Below are positions 1 to 10,393 of a stretch of DNA of 64,000 nt, piece after piece; the first letter of the stretch is position 1; every line of letters starts with the position of its first letter. This DNA is from Variovorax sp. RA8 (GTDB lineage Bacteria; Pseudomonadota; Gammaproteobacteria; Burkholderiales; Burkholderiaceae_C), in NCBI RefSeq assembly GCF_901827175.1, contig NZ_LR594662.1, forward strand, positions 3,906,001-3,970,000, given 5' to 3'. The position numbers and the translations under genes were made by a program. The notes under the pieces were generated by a model. That model was not told the origin of the DNA. It did not search any database and saw nothing but the letters and a program-made list of their open reading frames with translations.

Positions 1-2209
<2,209 letters not shown>

Positions 2210-2213
<4 letters not shown>

Positions 2214-2926
2214 CCAACGCTCTTCGAGAAATCTCCCCCGGCCTCGCCATCCGGCGCATCACCCCGCCGCTCGCCCTCGCCGACTTCAAGCTGATCGCCT
2301 TCGACATGGATTCGACGCTGATCAATATCGAATGCATCGACGAGATCGCCGACGCGGTCGGCAAGAAGGCCGAGGTCGCCGCCATCACCGAAGCCACGAT
2401 GCGCGGCGAGATCAAGGACTTCAAGGAAAGCCTGCGCCGCCGCGTGGCCCTGCTGCAGGGCGTGCCGGTCTCGGCCCTGCAGGAGGTCTACGACCAGCGC
2501 CTGCGCCTCAACCCGGGTGCCGAGGCGCTGGTGGCCGCCTGCAAGGCGGTGGGCCTCAAGGTGCTGCTGGTCTCGGGCGGCTTCACCTTCTTCGCCAACC
2601 GGGTGAAGGAGCGGCTGGGCATCGACTTCGCGCGCTCCAACCTGCTCGACGAGGCGGACGGCAAGCTCACCGGCCGCGTGGTGGTGCAGTCCTGGGGCGA
2701 CATCTGCGATGGCGCGGAAAAGCGCCGCACGCTGCTGGAAGTCGTTTCGCTGCTCGGCATCTCGCCCGCCGAATGCATCGCGGTAGGCGACGGCGCCAAT
2801 GACTTGCCGATGATGGGCGAGGCGGGGCTGTCAGTGGCCTACCACGCCAAACCCAAGGTACGCGAAGAGGCCATGGTCGCGATCGACGAAGGCGGCCTCG
2901 ACCGATTGCTCGAAGTCGTGCGCTGA
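2210..2926 (+). CDS. serB: Phosphoserine phosphatase SerB
   Basis: SerB hydrolyses O-phosphoserine to serine, the last step of serine synthesis from 3-phosphoglycerate. It is a 238-residue HAD-superfamily protein. Motif I is FDMDSTL near residue 27, where the first Asp is the nucleophile. Motif II is LLVSGGFTFF and motif III/IV is VGDGANDLPMM. It lacks the N-terminal ACT-like extension of the 322-residue E. coli enzyme, as in other short-form beta-proteobacterial SerB proteins. The ATG overlaps the mfd stop by 4 nt, which fixes the start. Confidence 0.93.
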
Positions 2927-3048
2927 CGCGCCGGGGAAACCGGTTTCTTCCTAAGGCAAAAGGGACCGGCGCTGTCCTAGGGTTATCTTCAGTTTCGCGT
3001 GCAGTGCCCCAGGTGCTTGAATGTCTGGGCAACAACGAAGGAGCAGAT

Positions 3049-4016
3049 ATGAAGCGCCGCCAATCCCTGGTCGCACTCGGTGCAGCCGCCACAGCCCTGG
3101 TCCTGCCCGGGCTTGCCCACGCGGCTTACCCCGAGCGCCCGATCACCATGATCGTGCCGTGGGGCGCCGGCGGCGGCACCGATGCCGTGGCCCGCATCAT
3201 CGCCGCCGAGCTCGAGAAGGAGCTCAAGCAATCAACGTGGTCAACCGCACGGGCGGCAGCGGCGTGGTCGGTCACCAGGCCATCGCCTCCGCCGCGCCCG
3301 ACGGCTACACGCTGGGCATCGTCACCGTCGAGATCGGCATGATGCGCCACGCAGGGCTGACGCAGCTCTCGGGCGCCGACTACACGCCGCTCGCGCTCAT
3401 GAACTTCGACGCCAACGCCATCTTCGTGCGCGAGGACTCGCCGATCAAGAGCGCCAAGGAGCTGCTCGATGCGGCCAAGGCCAGCCCCGGCAAGCTCAAG
3501 GCCAGCGGCACCGGCCAGGGCGGCATCTGGCACCTCGGCCTTGCGCAATGGCTGGTCGACAACAAGCTGCCCGGCAACGCGATCGCCTGGGTGCCGAGCC
3601 AGGGCGCCGCCCCGGGGTTGCAGGACCTGATGGCCGGCGGCGTCGACGTGGTGTCCTGCTCGCTGCCCGAGGCGCGTTCGCTGATCGATGCCGGCAAGGT
3701 ACGCCCCTTGCTGCTGCTGGGCGCCAAGCCCGATGCCATCTTCCCCAAGGTTCCGCTGTACACCGACGCGACGGGCAAGACATGGAACGCCGGCGCCTGG
3801 CGCGGCATCGCAGCGCCAAAGGGGCTGCCGAAGGAACAGACCGACCAGCTCGCCGCCACGCTCAAGAAGATCTTCGACGGCAAGGCCTACCAGGACTTCC
3901 TGGCCTCGCGCGGCTTCGGCGCCCTCTATGCCGACCGCGCCGATTTCGGCAAGTTCATGGCCGAGAAGGACGCGAGCTTCGCGGTGGCGATGAAGGCTGT
4001 CGGCATCGCCAAGTAA
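3049..4016 (+). pseudogene. Frameshifted Bug/TctC-family substrate-binding protein
   Basis: This encodes a periplasmic substrate-binding protein of a tripartite tricarboxylate transporter. An RBS (GAAGGAG) precedes ATG 3049, and a signal peptide (MKRRQSLVALGAAATALV, ending near AHA) leads into the family motif YPERPITMIVPWGAGGGTDAVAR. The reading frame breaks at about 3226-3232. Upstream it reads ELEKELK, and the continuation INVVNRTGGSGVVGHQAI lies in another frame that runs to the stop at 4014-4016. The span is 968 nt, one short of a multiple of three, so a single-base (or 4-base) deletion explains it. The rest is intact and collinear with the family. It could be a real inactivating mutation or a sequencing or assembly error. 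It sits just before tctB and tctA. Confidence 0.85.
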
Positions 4017-4019
4017 GCG

Positions 4020-4487
4020 ATGCGTATCCACGACAGCCTGATCGGCGGCGTCCTGCTGGTCCTGGCGCTCGCGGTGCTTTGGCACGTCCAGAGCTTTCCG
4101 CCGGCGGCGGGCCAGGACTTCGGGCCGGCGCTCTTCCCCGGCCTCGCCGCAGCCGGCCTTGGGTTGTGCGCGCTGGTGCTGACCTGGCAAGGCCTTCGCA
4201 GCGGGCAGCCCCTGCTCAGGCTCGGTGAAGGCATGCGCTCGCCGCGGCGACTGGCCGCCTTCGCGCTCGTCATTGGCGGCATGGCGTTCTACATCCTGCT
4301 GGCCGACCGGCTCGGCTTCCTGCTGTGCAGCCTGCTGGTGCTGACGCTGCTGCAATGGGCCTGCGGCGTGCGGCCGCCGGTCGCGTTCGGGGTGGCGGTG
4401 CTGGCCACGCTGGTGATCCACACCTGCTTCTACAAGCTGCTCAAGGTGCCGCTGCCCTGGGGCGTGCTGCAGCCTGTCGCCTGGTGA
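4020..4487 (+). CDS. tctB: Tripartite tricarboxylate transporter small membrane subunit TctB
   Basis: TctB is the small integral membrane subunit of the TTT family and works with TctA and a periplasmic TctC protein in proton- or sodium-coupled uptake of carboxylates. The protein has 155 residues and four hydrophobic segments: near residues 8-25 (IGGVLLVLALAVLW), 40-58, 80-100 and 110-140. It has the typical segment FPPAAGQDFGPALFPGLAAAGLG after the first helix. It starts 3 nt after the tctC stop and ends 10 nt before tctA, so it is part of one transcription unit. Confidence 0.85.
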   Translation: MRIHDSLIGGVLLVLALAVLWHVQSFPPAAGQDFGPALFPGLAAAGLGLCALVLTWQGLRSGQPLLRLGEGMRSPRRLAAFALVIGGMAFYILLADRLGFLLCSLLVLTLLQWACGVRPPVAFGVAVLATLVIHTCFYKLLKVPLPWGVLQPVAW

Positions 4488-4497
4488 GGCACGGCTG

Positions 4498-6000
4498 ATG
4501 GATCCGGTGCTCCTCGCCCTGCAGACGGTCGCCACGCCGACCGTGCTGATCGTCATGCTGCTGTCCGGGCTCTTCGGCATGTTCGTCGGCGCCGTCCCGG
4601 GGCTTACCGCGACCATGGCGACGGCCCTGCTCGTGCCCATCACCTTCTTCCTGCCGCCAGTGCCGGCGGTCGCGGCCATCGTCACTGCCACGGCGATGGC
4701 GATCTTCGCGGGCGACATCCCCGGCGCCCTGCTGCGCATCCCGGGCACACCCGCCTCGGCGGCCTACACCGACGAGTCCTACGCGATGACACGCAAGGGC
4801 CAGGGCGAGATGGCCCTGGGCATCGGCCTGGTGTTCTCCTGCATCGGCGGCCTGTTCGGCACCGCCGTGCTGATCCTGGCCGCCCCGGCGCTGGCCGAGG
4901 TGGCGATCAAGTTCAGCTCCTTCGAGTATTTCTGGCTGGTGCTGCTGGGGCTGACCTGCGCCGTCTTCATCACCAGCGACACGCCGCTCAAGGGCCTGAT
5001 CACGCTGTTCCTGGGCCTGCTGCTGGGCTGCGTGGGCCTGGAGAATCCGGCCGGCCACCCGCGCTTCACCTTCGGCAACACGGATCTGCTCGGCGGCCTG
5101 ACCCTGATCCCCGCAATGATCGGCATGTTCGCCATCTCCGAGATCCTGCGCTTCACGGTCACGGCCGAGGAGCTCGCGCGTTTCAAGAAGCAGATCGGCT
5201 CGGTCTTCGCCGGCATGGGCGGCCTGATGCGCAAGTACCCGGCTCAGACCCTGCGCGGCAGCGTGCTGGGCACCGCCGTGGGCATCCTGCCCGGCGCGGG
5301 CGCCGACATCGCCGCCTGGATGTCGTACGCGATGAGCAAGAAGCTGTCCAAGGAGCCCGAGAAGTTCGGCACCGGCCATCCGGAAGGGCTGGTCGAGGCC
5401 GGCGCCGCCAACAACAGCGCGCTGGCCGGCGCCTGGGTGCCGGCGCTGGTGTTCGGCATCCCGGGCGACTCGATCACCGCCATCGTGATCGGCGTGCTCT
5501 ACATGAAGAACATGAACCCGGGCCCGATGATCTTCATGAACAACGCGCACAGCGTCTACGCGGTGTTCATCGTCTTCATCCTCGCCAACCTGCTGATGCT
5601 GCCGCTCGGGTGGGCTTGCATCAAGGCTTCGGCGCGCATCCTGCGCATGCCGCGCAATGTGCTGATGCCGATCATCCTGGTGTTCTGCCTGGTGGGCGCC
5701 TTCGCCATCAACAACGCGCTGTTCGACCTCTGGATCCTGCTCGGCTTCGGCGTCGCGGCCTGGCTGCTCGAGGAGAACGGATTCCCAGTCGCTCCGGCCA
5801 TCCTGGGCATGCTGCTGGGCAAGATGCTGGAGGAGAACTTCATCACCTCGATGATCAAGTCCGACGGCCGCTGGCTGTCCTTCGTCGAGCGGCCGATCGC
5901 CGCCGGGTTGGCGCTGGCGACGCTGCTGGTCTGGTTCGGCTCGGCCGGCCTGGCATGGCGGCGCCGGCATCGACGGCTGCAGCCTGTCGCGGCACACTGA
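4498..6000 (+). CDS. tctA: Tripartite tricarboxylate transporter large permease TctA
   Basis: TctA is the 12-TM permease subunit of the TTT system and carries the transport path. The 500-residue length is typical of the family. The conserved N-terminal glycine-rich segment (LFGMFVGAVPGLTATMATALL) and the second internal copy (GTAVGILPGAGADIAAWMSYA) are visible, as is the FGIPGDS motif near residue 320. The gene is intact, unlike its partner tctC at 3049-4016. The next gene starts 5 nt after the stop, so a dehydrogenase is probably co-expressed and may act on the imported acid. Confidence 0.92.
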   Translation: MDPVLLALQTVATPTVLIVMLLSGLFGMFVGAVPGLTATMATALLVPITFFLPPVPAVAAIVTATAMAIFAGDIPGALLRIPGTPASAAYTDESYAMTRKGQGEMALGIGLVFSCIGGLFGTAVLILAAPALAEVAIKFSSFEYFWLVLLGLTCAVFITSDTPLKGLITLFLGLLLGCVGLENPAGHPRFTFGNTDLLGGLTLIPAMIGMFAISEILRFTVTAEELARFKKQIGSVFAGMGGLMRKYPAQTLRGSVLGTAVGILPGAGADIAAWMSYAMSKKLSKEPEKFGTGHPEGLVEAGAANNSALAGAWVPALVFGIPGDSITAIVIGVLYMKNMNPGPMIFMNNAHSVYAVFIVFILANLLMLPLGWACIKASARILRMPRNVLMPIILVFCLVGAFAINNALFDLWILLGFGVAAWLLEENGFPVAPAILGMLLGKMLEENFITSMIKSDGRWLSFVERPIAAGLALATLLVWFGSAGLAWRRRHRRLQPVAAH

Positions 6001-6005
6001 AGCGC

Positions 6006-7070
6006 ATGAAAAGCACCTCTCTGCGTTACGACGCTGCCGCCCTGGCCCATTACGCGGCGCAACTCCTGCAACGCGCCGGCCTGGCCGAAGCCATGGCCCG
6101 CACGGTGGCCGACACGCTGGTGCAGGGTGACCTGCTGGGCCACGACACGCATGGCCTCGCCCTCCTGGCCGGCTACGTGAAAGAACTGGAATCCGGCGCG
6201 ATGAAGCGCGACGGCGCGCCGCTGGTGGTCTCCGACCGCCCGGCCGCCGTGCTGTGGGACGGCCAGCGCCTGCCCGGCCCCTGGCTCGTGCACCAGGCCC
6301 TGGACCTGCTGCTGCCGCGCGCACGCGAACTGGGCACCGCCTCGCTGGTCATCCGCCGCAGCCACCACATCGCCTGCCTCGCCGCCTACCTGCTGCGCGC
6401 GCTCGAAGAAGACATGCTGCTGGTGCTGGCCTGCTCCGACCCCAACACCGCAAGCGTCGCGCCCTTCGGCGGCACGCAGGCGGTCTTCACGCCCAACCCG
6501 CTCGCGCTGGGCTTCCCGATCGCCGGCGGCGGCGTGATGGTGGACATCTCGGCCTCCATCACCACCAACGGCATGAGCAACCGCAAGCGCCAGGCCGGCG
6601 AGACCTTCGACTACGAAGTGCTCATCGACGCGAAGGGCCGGCCCTCGAAAGACCCGGCGGTGCTCTTCGAACAGCCGCCCGGCACCCTGCTGCCGGTGGG
6701 CGGCCAGACCCATGGCCACAAGGGCTACGGCCTGGCGCTGCTGGTCGAATCGCTCACCGGCGGGCTGGCCGGCCATGGCCGCGCCGATCCGCCCGAGGGC
6801 TGGGGCGCGACGGTGTACCTCACGCTGCACGACCTGGACGCCTTCGGCGGCAAGGCAGCCTTCCTGCGCCAGATGGACCACGTGGCGGCGCAATGCCGCA
6901 CGAATCCGCCCGTGGATGCCGCCAAGCCCGTGCGGCTGCCGGGCGAGCGCGGACTGCAACGGCGCGCCGAGCAGCTCGCCGCGGGCGTGTGCCTGGCGGC
7001 CTCGATCGCGCCCTCGCTGCAAGCCGCCGAGCAGCGCTACGGCCTGAGCCTGGCCGACGCGCTGCGCTGA
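6006..7070 (+). CDS. Ldh2/malate dehydrogenase-family NAD(P)-dependent oxidoreductase
   Basis: This 354-residue protein belongs to the Ldh2 (YlbC/ComC/YbiC) family, which oxidises 2-hydroxy acids such as malate, lactate, ureidoglycolate or sulfolactate to 2-oxo acids. Family marks are GDLLGHDTHGLALL near residue 42 with the conserved His, RRSHHIACLAAYLLRA near 117, VFTPNPLALGFPI near 163, ISASITTNGMSNRKR, and the C-terminal HGHKGYGLALLVE loop. ATG 6006 lies 5 nt after tctA in the same operon. The link to a TTT transporter suggests catabolism of an imported 2-hydroxycarboxylate, but the substrate cannot be read from sequence. Confidence 0.85.
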   Translation: MKSTSLRYDAAALAHYAAQLLQRAGLAEAMARTVADTLVQGDLLGHDTHGLALLAGYVKELESGAMKRDGAPLVVSDRPAAVLWDGQRLPGPWLVHQALDLLLPRARELGTASLVIRRSHHIACLAAYLLRALEEDMLLVLACSDPNTASVAPFGGTQAVFTPNPLALGFPIAGGGVMVDISASITTNGMSNRKRQAGETFDYEVLIDAKGRPSKDPAVLFEQPPGTLLPVGGQTHGHKGYGLALLVESLTGGLAGHGRADPPEGWGATVYLTLHDLDAFGGKAAFLRQMDHVAAQCRTNPPVDAAKPVRLPGERGLQRRAEQLAAGVCLAASIAPSLQAAEQRYGLSLADALR

Positions 7071-7083
7071 GCCAGCCGCAGGC

Positions 7084-8271
7084 TCAAAGCGCCGAGCCCA
7101 GGCGCGCGATGCCTTCCTCGATCTTCTCGAGATTGGCGGTGGCGAAGCTCAGCCGCAGCGTCGCCACATCGGGCTTCTCGGCGAAGAATGGCGCGCCGGG
7201 CACGAAGGCCACCCCCTTCTCGATCGCGCGCTGGGCGAGCACGTTGGCATCGGCCAGCTTGCCGCCCGCGCCCGTCAACCGGGCCCAGAAGAACAATCCG
7301 CCACCCGGCTGCGTGAAGGCGATGGCGTCGCCGAGCTCGCGCTTGAGCGCCGCACCCATCGCGGCCGCGCGCTCCGCGTAGACCTTGCGCACATGCGCCA
7401 GCGTGTCGGGCATGCGCCCGCTCTTGAGGTATTGCGCGGCAGTGGCCTGCGCGAAGGTGCTGGTGTGGGCGTCGCTGAACTGCTTGCACATGGTCGCCTT
7501 GGCCAGCAACTCGGGCGGCGCGATCATCCAGCCGATGCGCAGGCCCGGGCTCAGCACCTTGCTCAGGCTGCCGCAATGCACCAGGCGTTCGCGGCTGCCC
7601 GCCACCTCCTGGGTCAGCGACATGAGCGAGGGCGGCGGCGCCTTGCCGAAGTACAGATCGCCGTAGGGGTCGTCCTCCACGAACACCGTGTCGTGCTTTA
7701 CCGCGAGCTCCAGCACCTTCCGGCGGCGCTCCAGGCTCAGCATCGCGCCGCTCGGGTTGCCGAAGGTGGGAATCAGGTAGACGAACTTGGGCTTGTGTAG
7801 GGCGATCAACTGCTCCAGCCGATCGACCTGCACGCCCTCGGCGTCGATCGGCGCGCTGATCAGCTGCGCGCCGTAAAGGCGGAAGCACTGGATCGTCGCG
7901 AGGAAGGTCGGTCCCTCGACGATCACCTTGTCGCCGGGCGAGATGAGGGTCTTGCCCAGCAGGTCCAGCGCCTGCTGGCTGCCGGTGGTCACGATCAGTC
8001 CGTCGGGCGCGACCTCCACGCCCTTGCCCTTCATGAAGGCAGACAGCTGCGCACGCAGCGGCTCGTAACCCTCGGTGGCGCCGTACTGCAGGGCCCCGCC
8101 CGGCTCCTCGGCCAGCGCCTTGGCACTCGCCTCCTTCAGCCCCTCGACATCGAACATCGCGCTGTCCGGGAAGCCACCCGCGAAGCTGATGATGCCGGGC
8201 TTGCCCAGCAGCTTGAAGAGTTCTCGGATGGCGGAGGTTTCGACGTTGTCGAGGCGGGTGGCGAATTGCAT
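7084..8271 (-). CDS. PLP-dependent aminotransferase (fold type I, LysN/ARO8-like)
   Basis: This is a 395-residue class I/II aminotransferase related to 2-aminoadipate and aromatic or branched-chain transaminases. The protein begins MQFATRLDNVETSAIRE and carries KPGIISFAGGFPD, the N-terminal signature of this branch. Also visible are QYGATEGYEPLRAQL, TTGSQQALDL, the PLP-contact VFVEDDPYGDLYF, and the Schiff-base lysine in CGSLSKVLSPGLRIGW. It converges on the Ldh2-type gene (13 nt apart) and is divergent from nth. The amino donor and acceptor are not determined by sequence. ATG 8271 is preferred because upstream codons lack homology. Confidence 0.85.
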   Translation of the reverse strand: MQFATRLDNVETSAIRELFKLLGKPGIISFAGGFPDSAMFDVEGLKEASAKALAEEPGGALQYGATEGYEPLRAQLSAFMKGKGVEVAPDGLIVTTGSQQALDLLGKTLISPGDKVIVEGPTFLATIQCFRLYGAQLISAPIDAEGVQVDRLEQLIALHKPKFVYLIPTFGNPSGAMLSLERRRKVLELAVKHDTVFVEDDPYGDLYFGKAPPPSLMSLTQEVAGSRERLVHCGSLSKVLSPGLRIGWMIAPPELLAKATMCKQFSDAHTSTFAQATAAQYLKSGRMPDTLAHVRKVYAERAAAMGAALKRELGDAIAFTQPGGGLFFWARLTGAGGKLADANVLAQRAIEKGVAFVPGAPFFAEKPDVATLRLSFATANLEKIEEGIARLGSAL

Positions 8272-8356
8272 GGGAACCTGCTGCGAATGACGGAAGGGCT
8301 GCCATTGTCGCAAGTTCGGTGCGGGCCGCCACAACATGCATACACTGCCGCCCACG

Positions 8357-8995
8357 ATGAAAAAAGCAGCGATCGAGCCCTTCTTCGCCACCCTGCAGGC
8401 CGCCAACCCCGAGCCCGAGACCGAGCTGGAATACAGCACCCCCTTCGAGCTGCTGGCCGCCGTGCTGCTGTCGGCGCAGGCCACCGACGTCGGCGTGAAC
8501 AAGGCGACGCGCAAGCTGTTCCCGGTTGCGAACACGCCGCAGGCCATCCTGGACCTGGGCATCGAAGGCCTCGAGAGCTACATCAAGACCATCGGCCTGT
8601 ACCGCAGCAAGGCGAAGCACCTGATGGAAGCCTGCCGGATGCTGATCGAGCGCCACGGCGGCGAAGTGCCGCGCACCCGCGCCGAGCTCGAGGCCTTGCC
8701 GGGCGTTGGCCGCAAGACCGCCAACGTGGTGCTCAACGTGGCCTTCGGCGAAGCGACCATGGCGGTGGACACGCACATCTTCCGCGTCAGCAATCGCACC
8801 GGCCTCGCACCCGGCAAGACGCCGCTGGAGGTCGAGCTCAAGCTGGAGAAGCGTGTGCCGCCGGCCTACCGGCTGCATGCCCACCACTGGCTCATCCTGC
8901 ACGGACGCTACGTCTGCGTGGCGCGCAAGCCGATGTGCTGGAAGTGCGCGGTGGCGCCCTGGTGCGACTACAAGCCGAAGACGCCACCGCCCTGA
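8357..8995 (+). CDS. nth: Endonuclease III
   Basis: Nth is a bifunctional DNA glycosylase/AP lyase that removes oxidised pyrimidines in base excision repair. The 212-residue length matches the 211-residue E. coli enzyme when ATG 8357 (MKKAAIEPFF) is used; ATG 8336 would add seven residues that do not look conserved. The helix-hairpin-helix holds the catalytic Lys (LPGVGRKTANVVLN), followed by the catalytic Asp (VDTHIFRVSNR). The C-terminal [4Fe-4S] site C-X6-C-X2-C-X5-C is complete. A 52-nt gap separates it from the convergent MmgE/PrpD gene. Confidence 0.96.
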   Translation: MKKAAIEPFFATLQAANPEPETELEYSTPFELLAAVLLSAQATDVGVNKATRKLFPVANTPQAILDLGIEGLESYIKTIGLYRSKAKHLMEACRMLIERHGGEVPRTRAELEALPGVGRKTANVVLNVAFGEATMAVDTHIFRVSNRTGLAPGKTPLEVELKLEKRVPPAYRLHAHHWLILHGRYVCVARKPMCWKCAVAPWCDYKPKTPPP

Positions 8996-9047
8996 GCAAG
9001 GGCTCGTCGTCTTGGGCCGCCTCGTTGGGTCTTCGACTTGAAGGCCG

Positions 9048-10379
9048 TCAAGCGCGAGGCAGTGATGCGCTCGCGTCCAATGCCCATACCTGCGCCAGCA
9101 GCGCCTGAGAACGCTCGGTTCCAATCACGGGCGACGCCAACTCCAGAAACTTTCCTTCAAGCTCGCCATCCGTCAGCGCCTGCTCGGGGTCGCCCTTGCG
9201 ATTGGGCTGCAGGTGGTCGAGACGACGCCCGTCGCGGGTCTCGATGACGATGCGTGCGGCGCGCTGCCCGGGAAAGGCCGCATCCAGTGCCGGATCGACC
9301 GCGACTTCAATGCGCTCCATCAGCGCACGCGTGACCTGGTCCTCCAGCCGAGCTGGCTCGTAGGCCGCCAGGCGCACGCTGCCGTGCGCCAATGCCGTTG
9401 CCACCACGTAAGTCAGGCTGAACCGCGCTTCATTGGCCGTGGTCGGATGTGTGTAGCAGGCGATGTCGAGCGCTGGCCGGTATGTCGCAACGTGCACGCG
9501 CGCGATATTGCCGGCGTCGAGACCGTAACGCTGTTTCAACTCGAGCGCAGCGTCGATGGCGGCGAAGGTGTGACCGCAGCCGATGTGATTCTTGAAGGTC
9601 AGCCTGGTGATGTGGAAGTCCTGCCCCAATGTCGCACCTGCCTGTGACCAGTCCGGGCCGTTGCTCATCGCCTGGCCCAAGCCGATCTCGCCGTCCAGCA
9701 CGTCGAGCGAGCCGGTGACGCCGCGCCCCGCGAGCTGTGCCGCGAGAACGCCAGCTTCTGCGGCGCGGCCTGCATGCAGCGGCTTGGACATCGAGTCCAT
9801 GCGGAATGCTTGCTGCAGGCCGGCCGTGAAAGTGGCAGCCGTGGCCAAGGCGTGCGCGAAGGCCGGTTCGTCCAACGACATCAAGCAGGCAGCCGCAGCC
9901 GCGGCGCCGAAACTGCCGACCGTTCCCGTGCTGTGCCAGTACTTGTAGTGCGGCCTGCCCATGACGACACCGATGCGCGTCGACACTTCGTATCCAAGAA
10001 CGATACCCCGCAGGAACTCGAGCCCGTTGGCGCCAACGTCCTGCCCCACGGCCAACGCCGCCGCCACGGTCGCGGCACCAGGGTGGTACATGGCGTCCCG
10101 GAAACTGTCGTCCACTTCCGCTGCATGGGCCGCCGTGCCGTTGATGAGCGCTGCCGCGCGCGCTGTCGCCGCGCGGCCCCCGGCCAAGGATGCTCGACCT
10201 CGGTCGAGGTCGTCTGCCAAGGCTTCTTCGAGCTGCCGCACGGGCGCGGCACTCAGACCGGGAAACAGCGAGGCATACCAATCGATCACGGCGCGTTTGG
10301 CGTGATGAATGACCTCGGGGGATAGCGGCTGTCGATGAAACTCGGCAGAGTAGCGGGCGAAGACTTCTGTAGCGTGCAT
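9048..10379 (-). CDS. MmgE/PrpD family protein
   Basis: This 443-residue protein belongs to the MmgE/PrpD fold, which includes 2-methylcitrate dehydratase, cis-aconitate decarboxylase and iminodisuccinate epimerase. Typical segments are HHAKRAVIDWYASLFPGL at the N-terminus, INGTAAHAAEVDDSFRDAMYHPGA near residue 95, GYEVSTRIG, HSTGTVGSFGAAAAAACL near 170, and FKNHIGCGHTFAAIDAAL near 265. The reaction here is unknown. It is the last gene of a leftward operon (Bug protein, enoyl-CoA hydratase, ADP-forming acyl-CoA synthetase, MmgE/PrpD), with 14 nt between it and the synthetase. This suggests a role in degrading a branched or unsaturated carboxylic acid. Confidence 0.82.
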   Translation of the reverse strand: MHATEVFARYSAEFHRQPLSPEVIHHAKRAVIDWYASLFPGLSAAPVRQLEEALADDLDRGRASLAGGRAATARAAALINGTAAHAAEVDDSFRDAMYHPGAATVAAALAVGQDVGANGLEFLRGIVLGYEVSTRIGVVMGRPHYKYWHSTGTVGSFGAAAAAACLMSLDEPAFAHALATAATFTAGLQQAFRMDSMSKPLHAGRAAEAGVLAAQLAGRGVTGSLDVLDGEIGLGQAMSNGPDWSQAGATLGQDFHITRLTFKNHIGCGHTFAAIDAALELKQRYGLDAGNIARVHVATYRPALDIACYTHPTTANEARFSLTYVVATALAHGSVRLAAYEPARLEDQVTRALMERIEVAVDPALDAAFPGQRAARIVIETRDGRRLDHLQPNRKGDPEQALTDGELEGKFLELASPVIGTERSQALLAQVWALDASASLPRA

Positions 10380-10393
10380 TGCGACTCCAATGC

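Noticed and set aside
2930..2965. Possible terminator after serB (CCGG-GGAAA-CCGG then TTTCTT)
   Set aside because: Only a 4-bp stem; too weak to call.
3126..6324. Two long minus-strand ORFs (540 and 627 codons) over the tct operon
   Set aside because: Low-complexity shadow translations opposite TctC, TctB, TctA and the Ldh2 gene, which all show family motifs.
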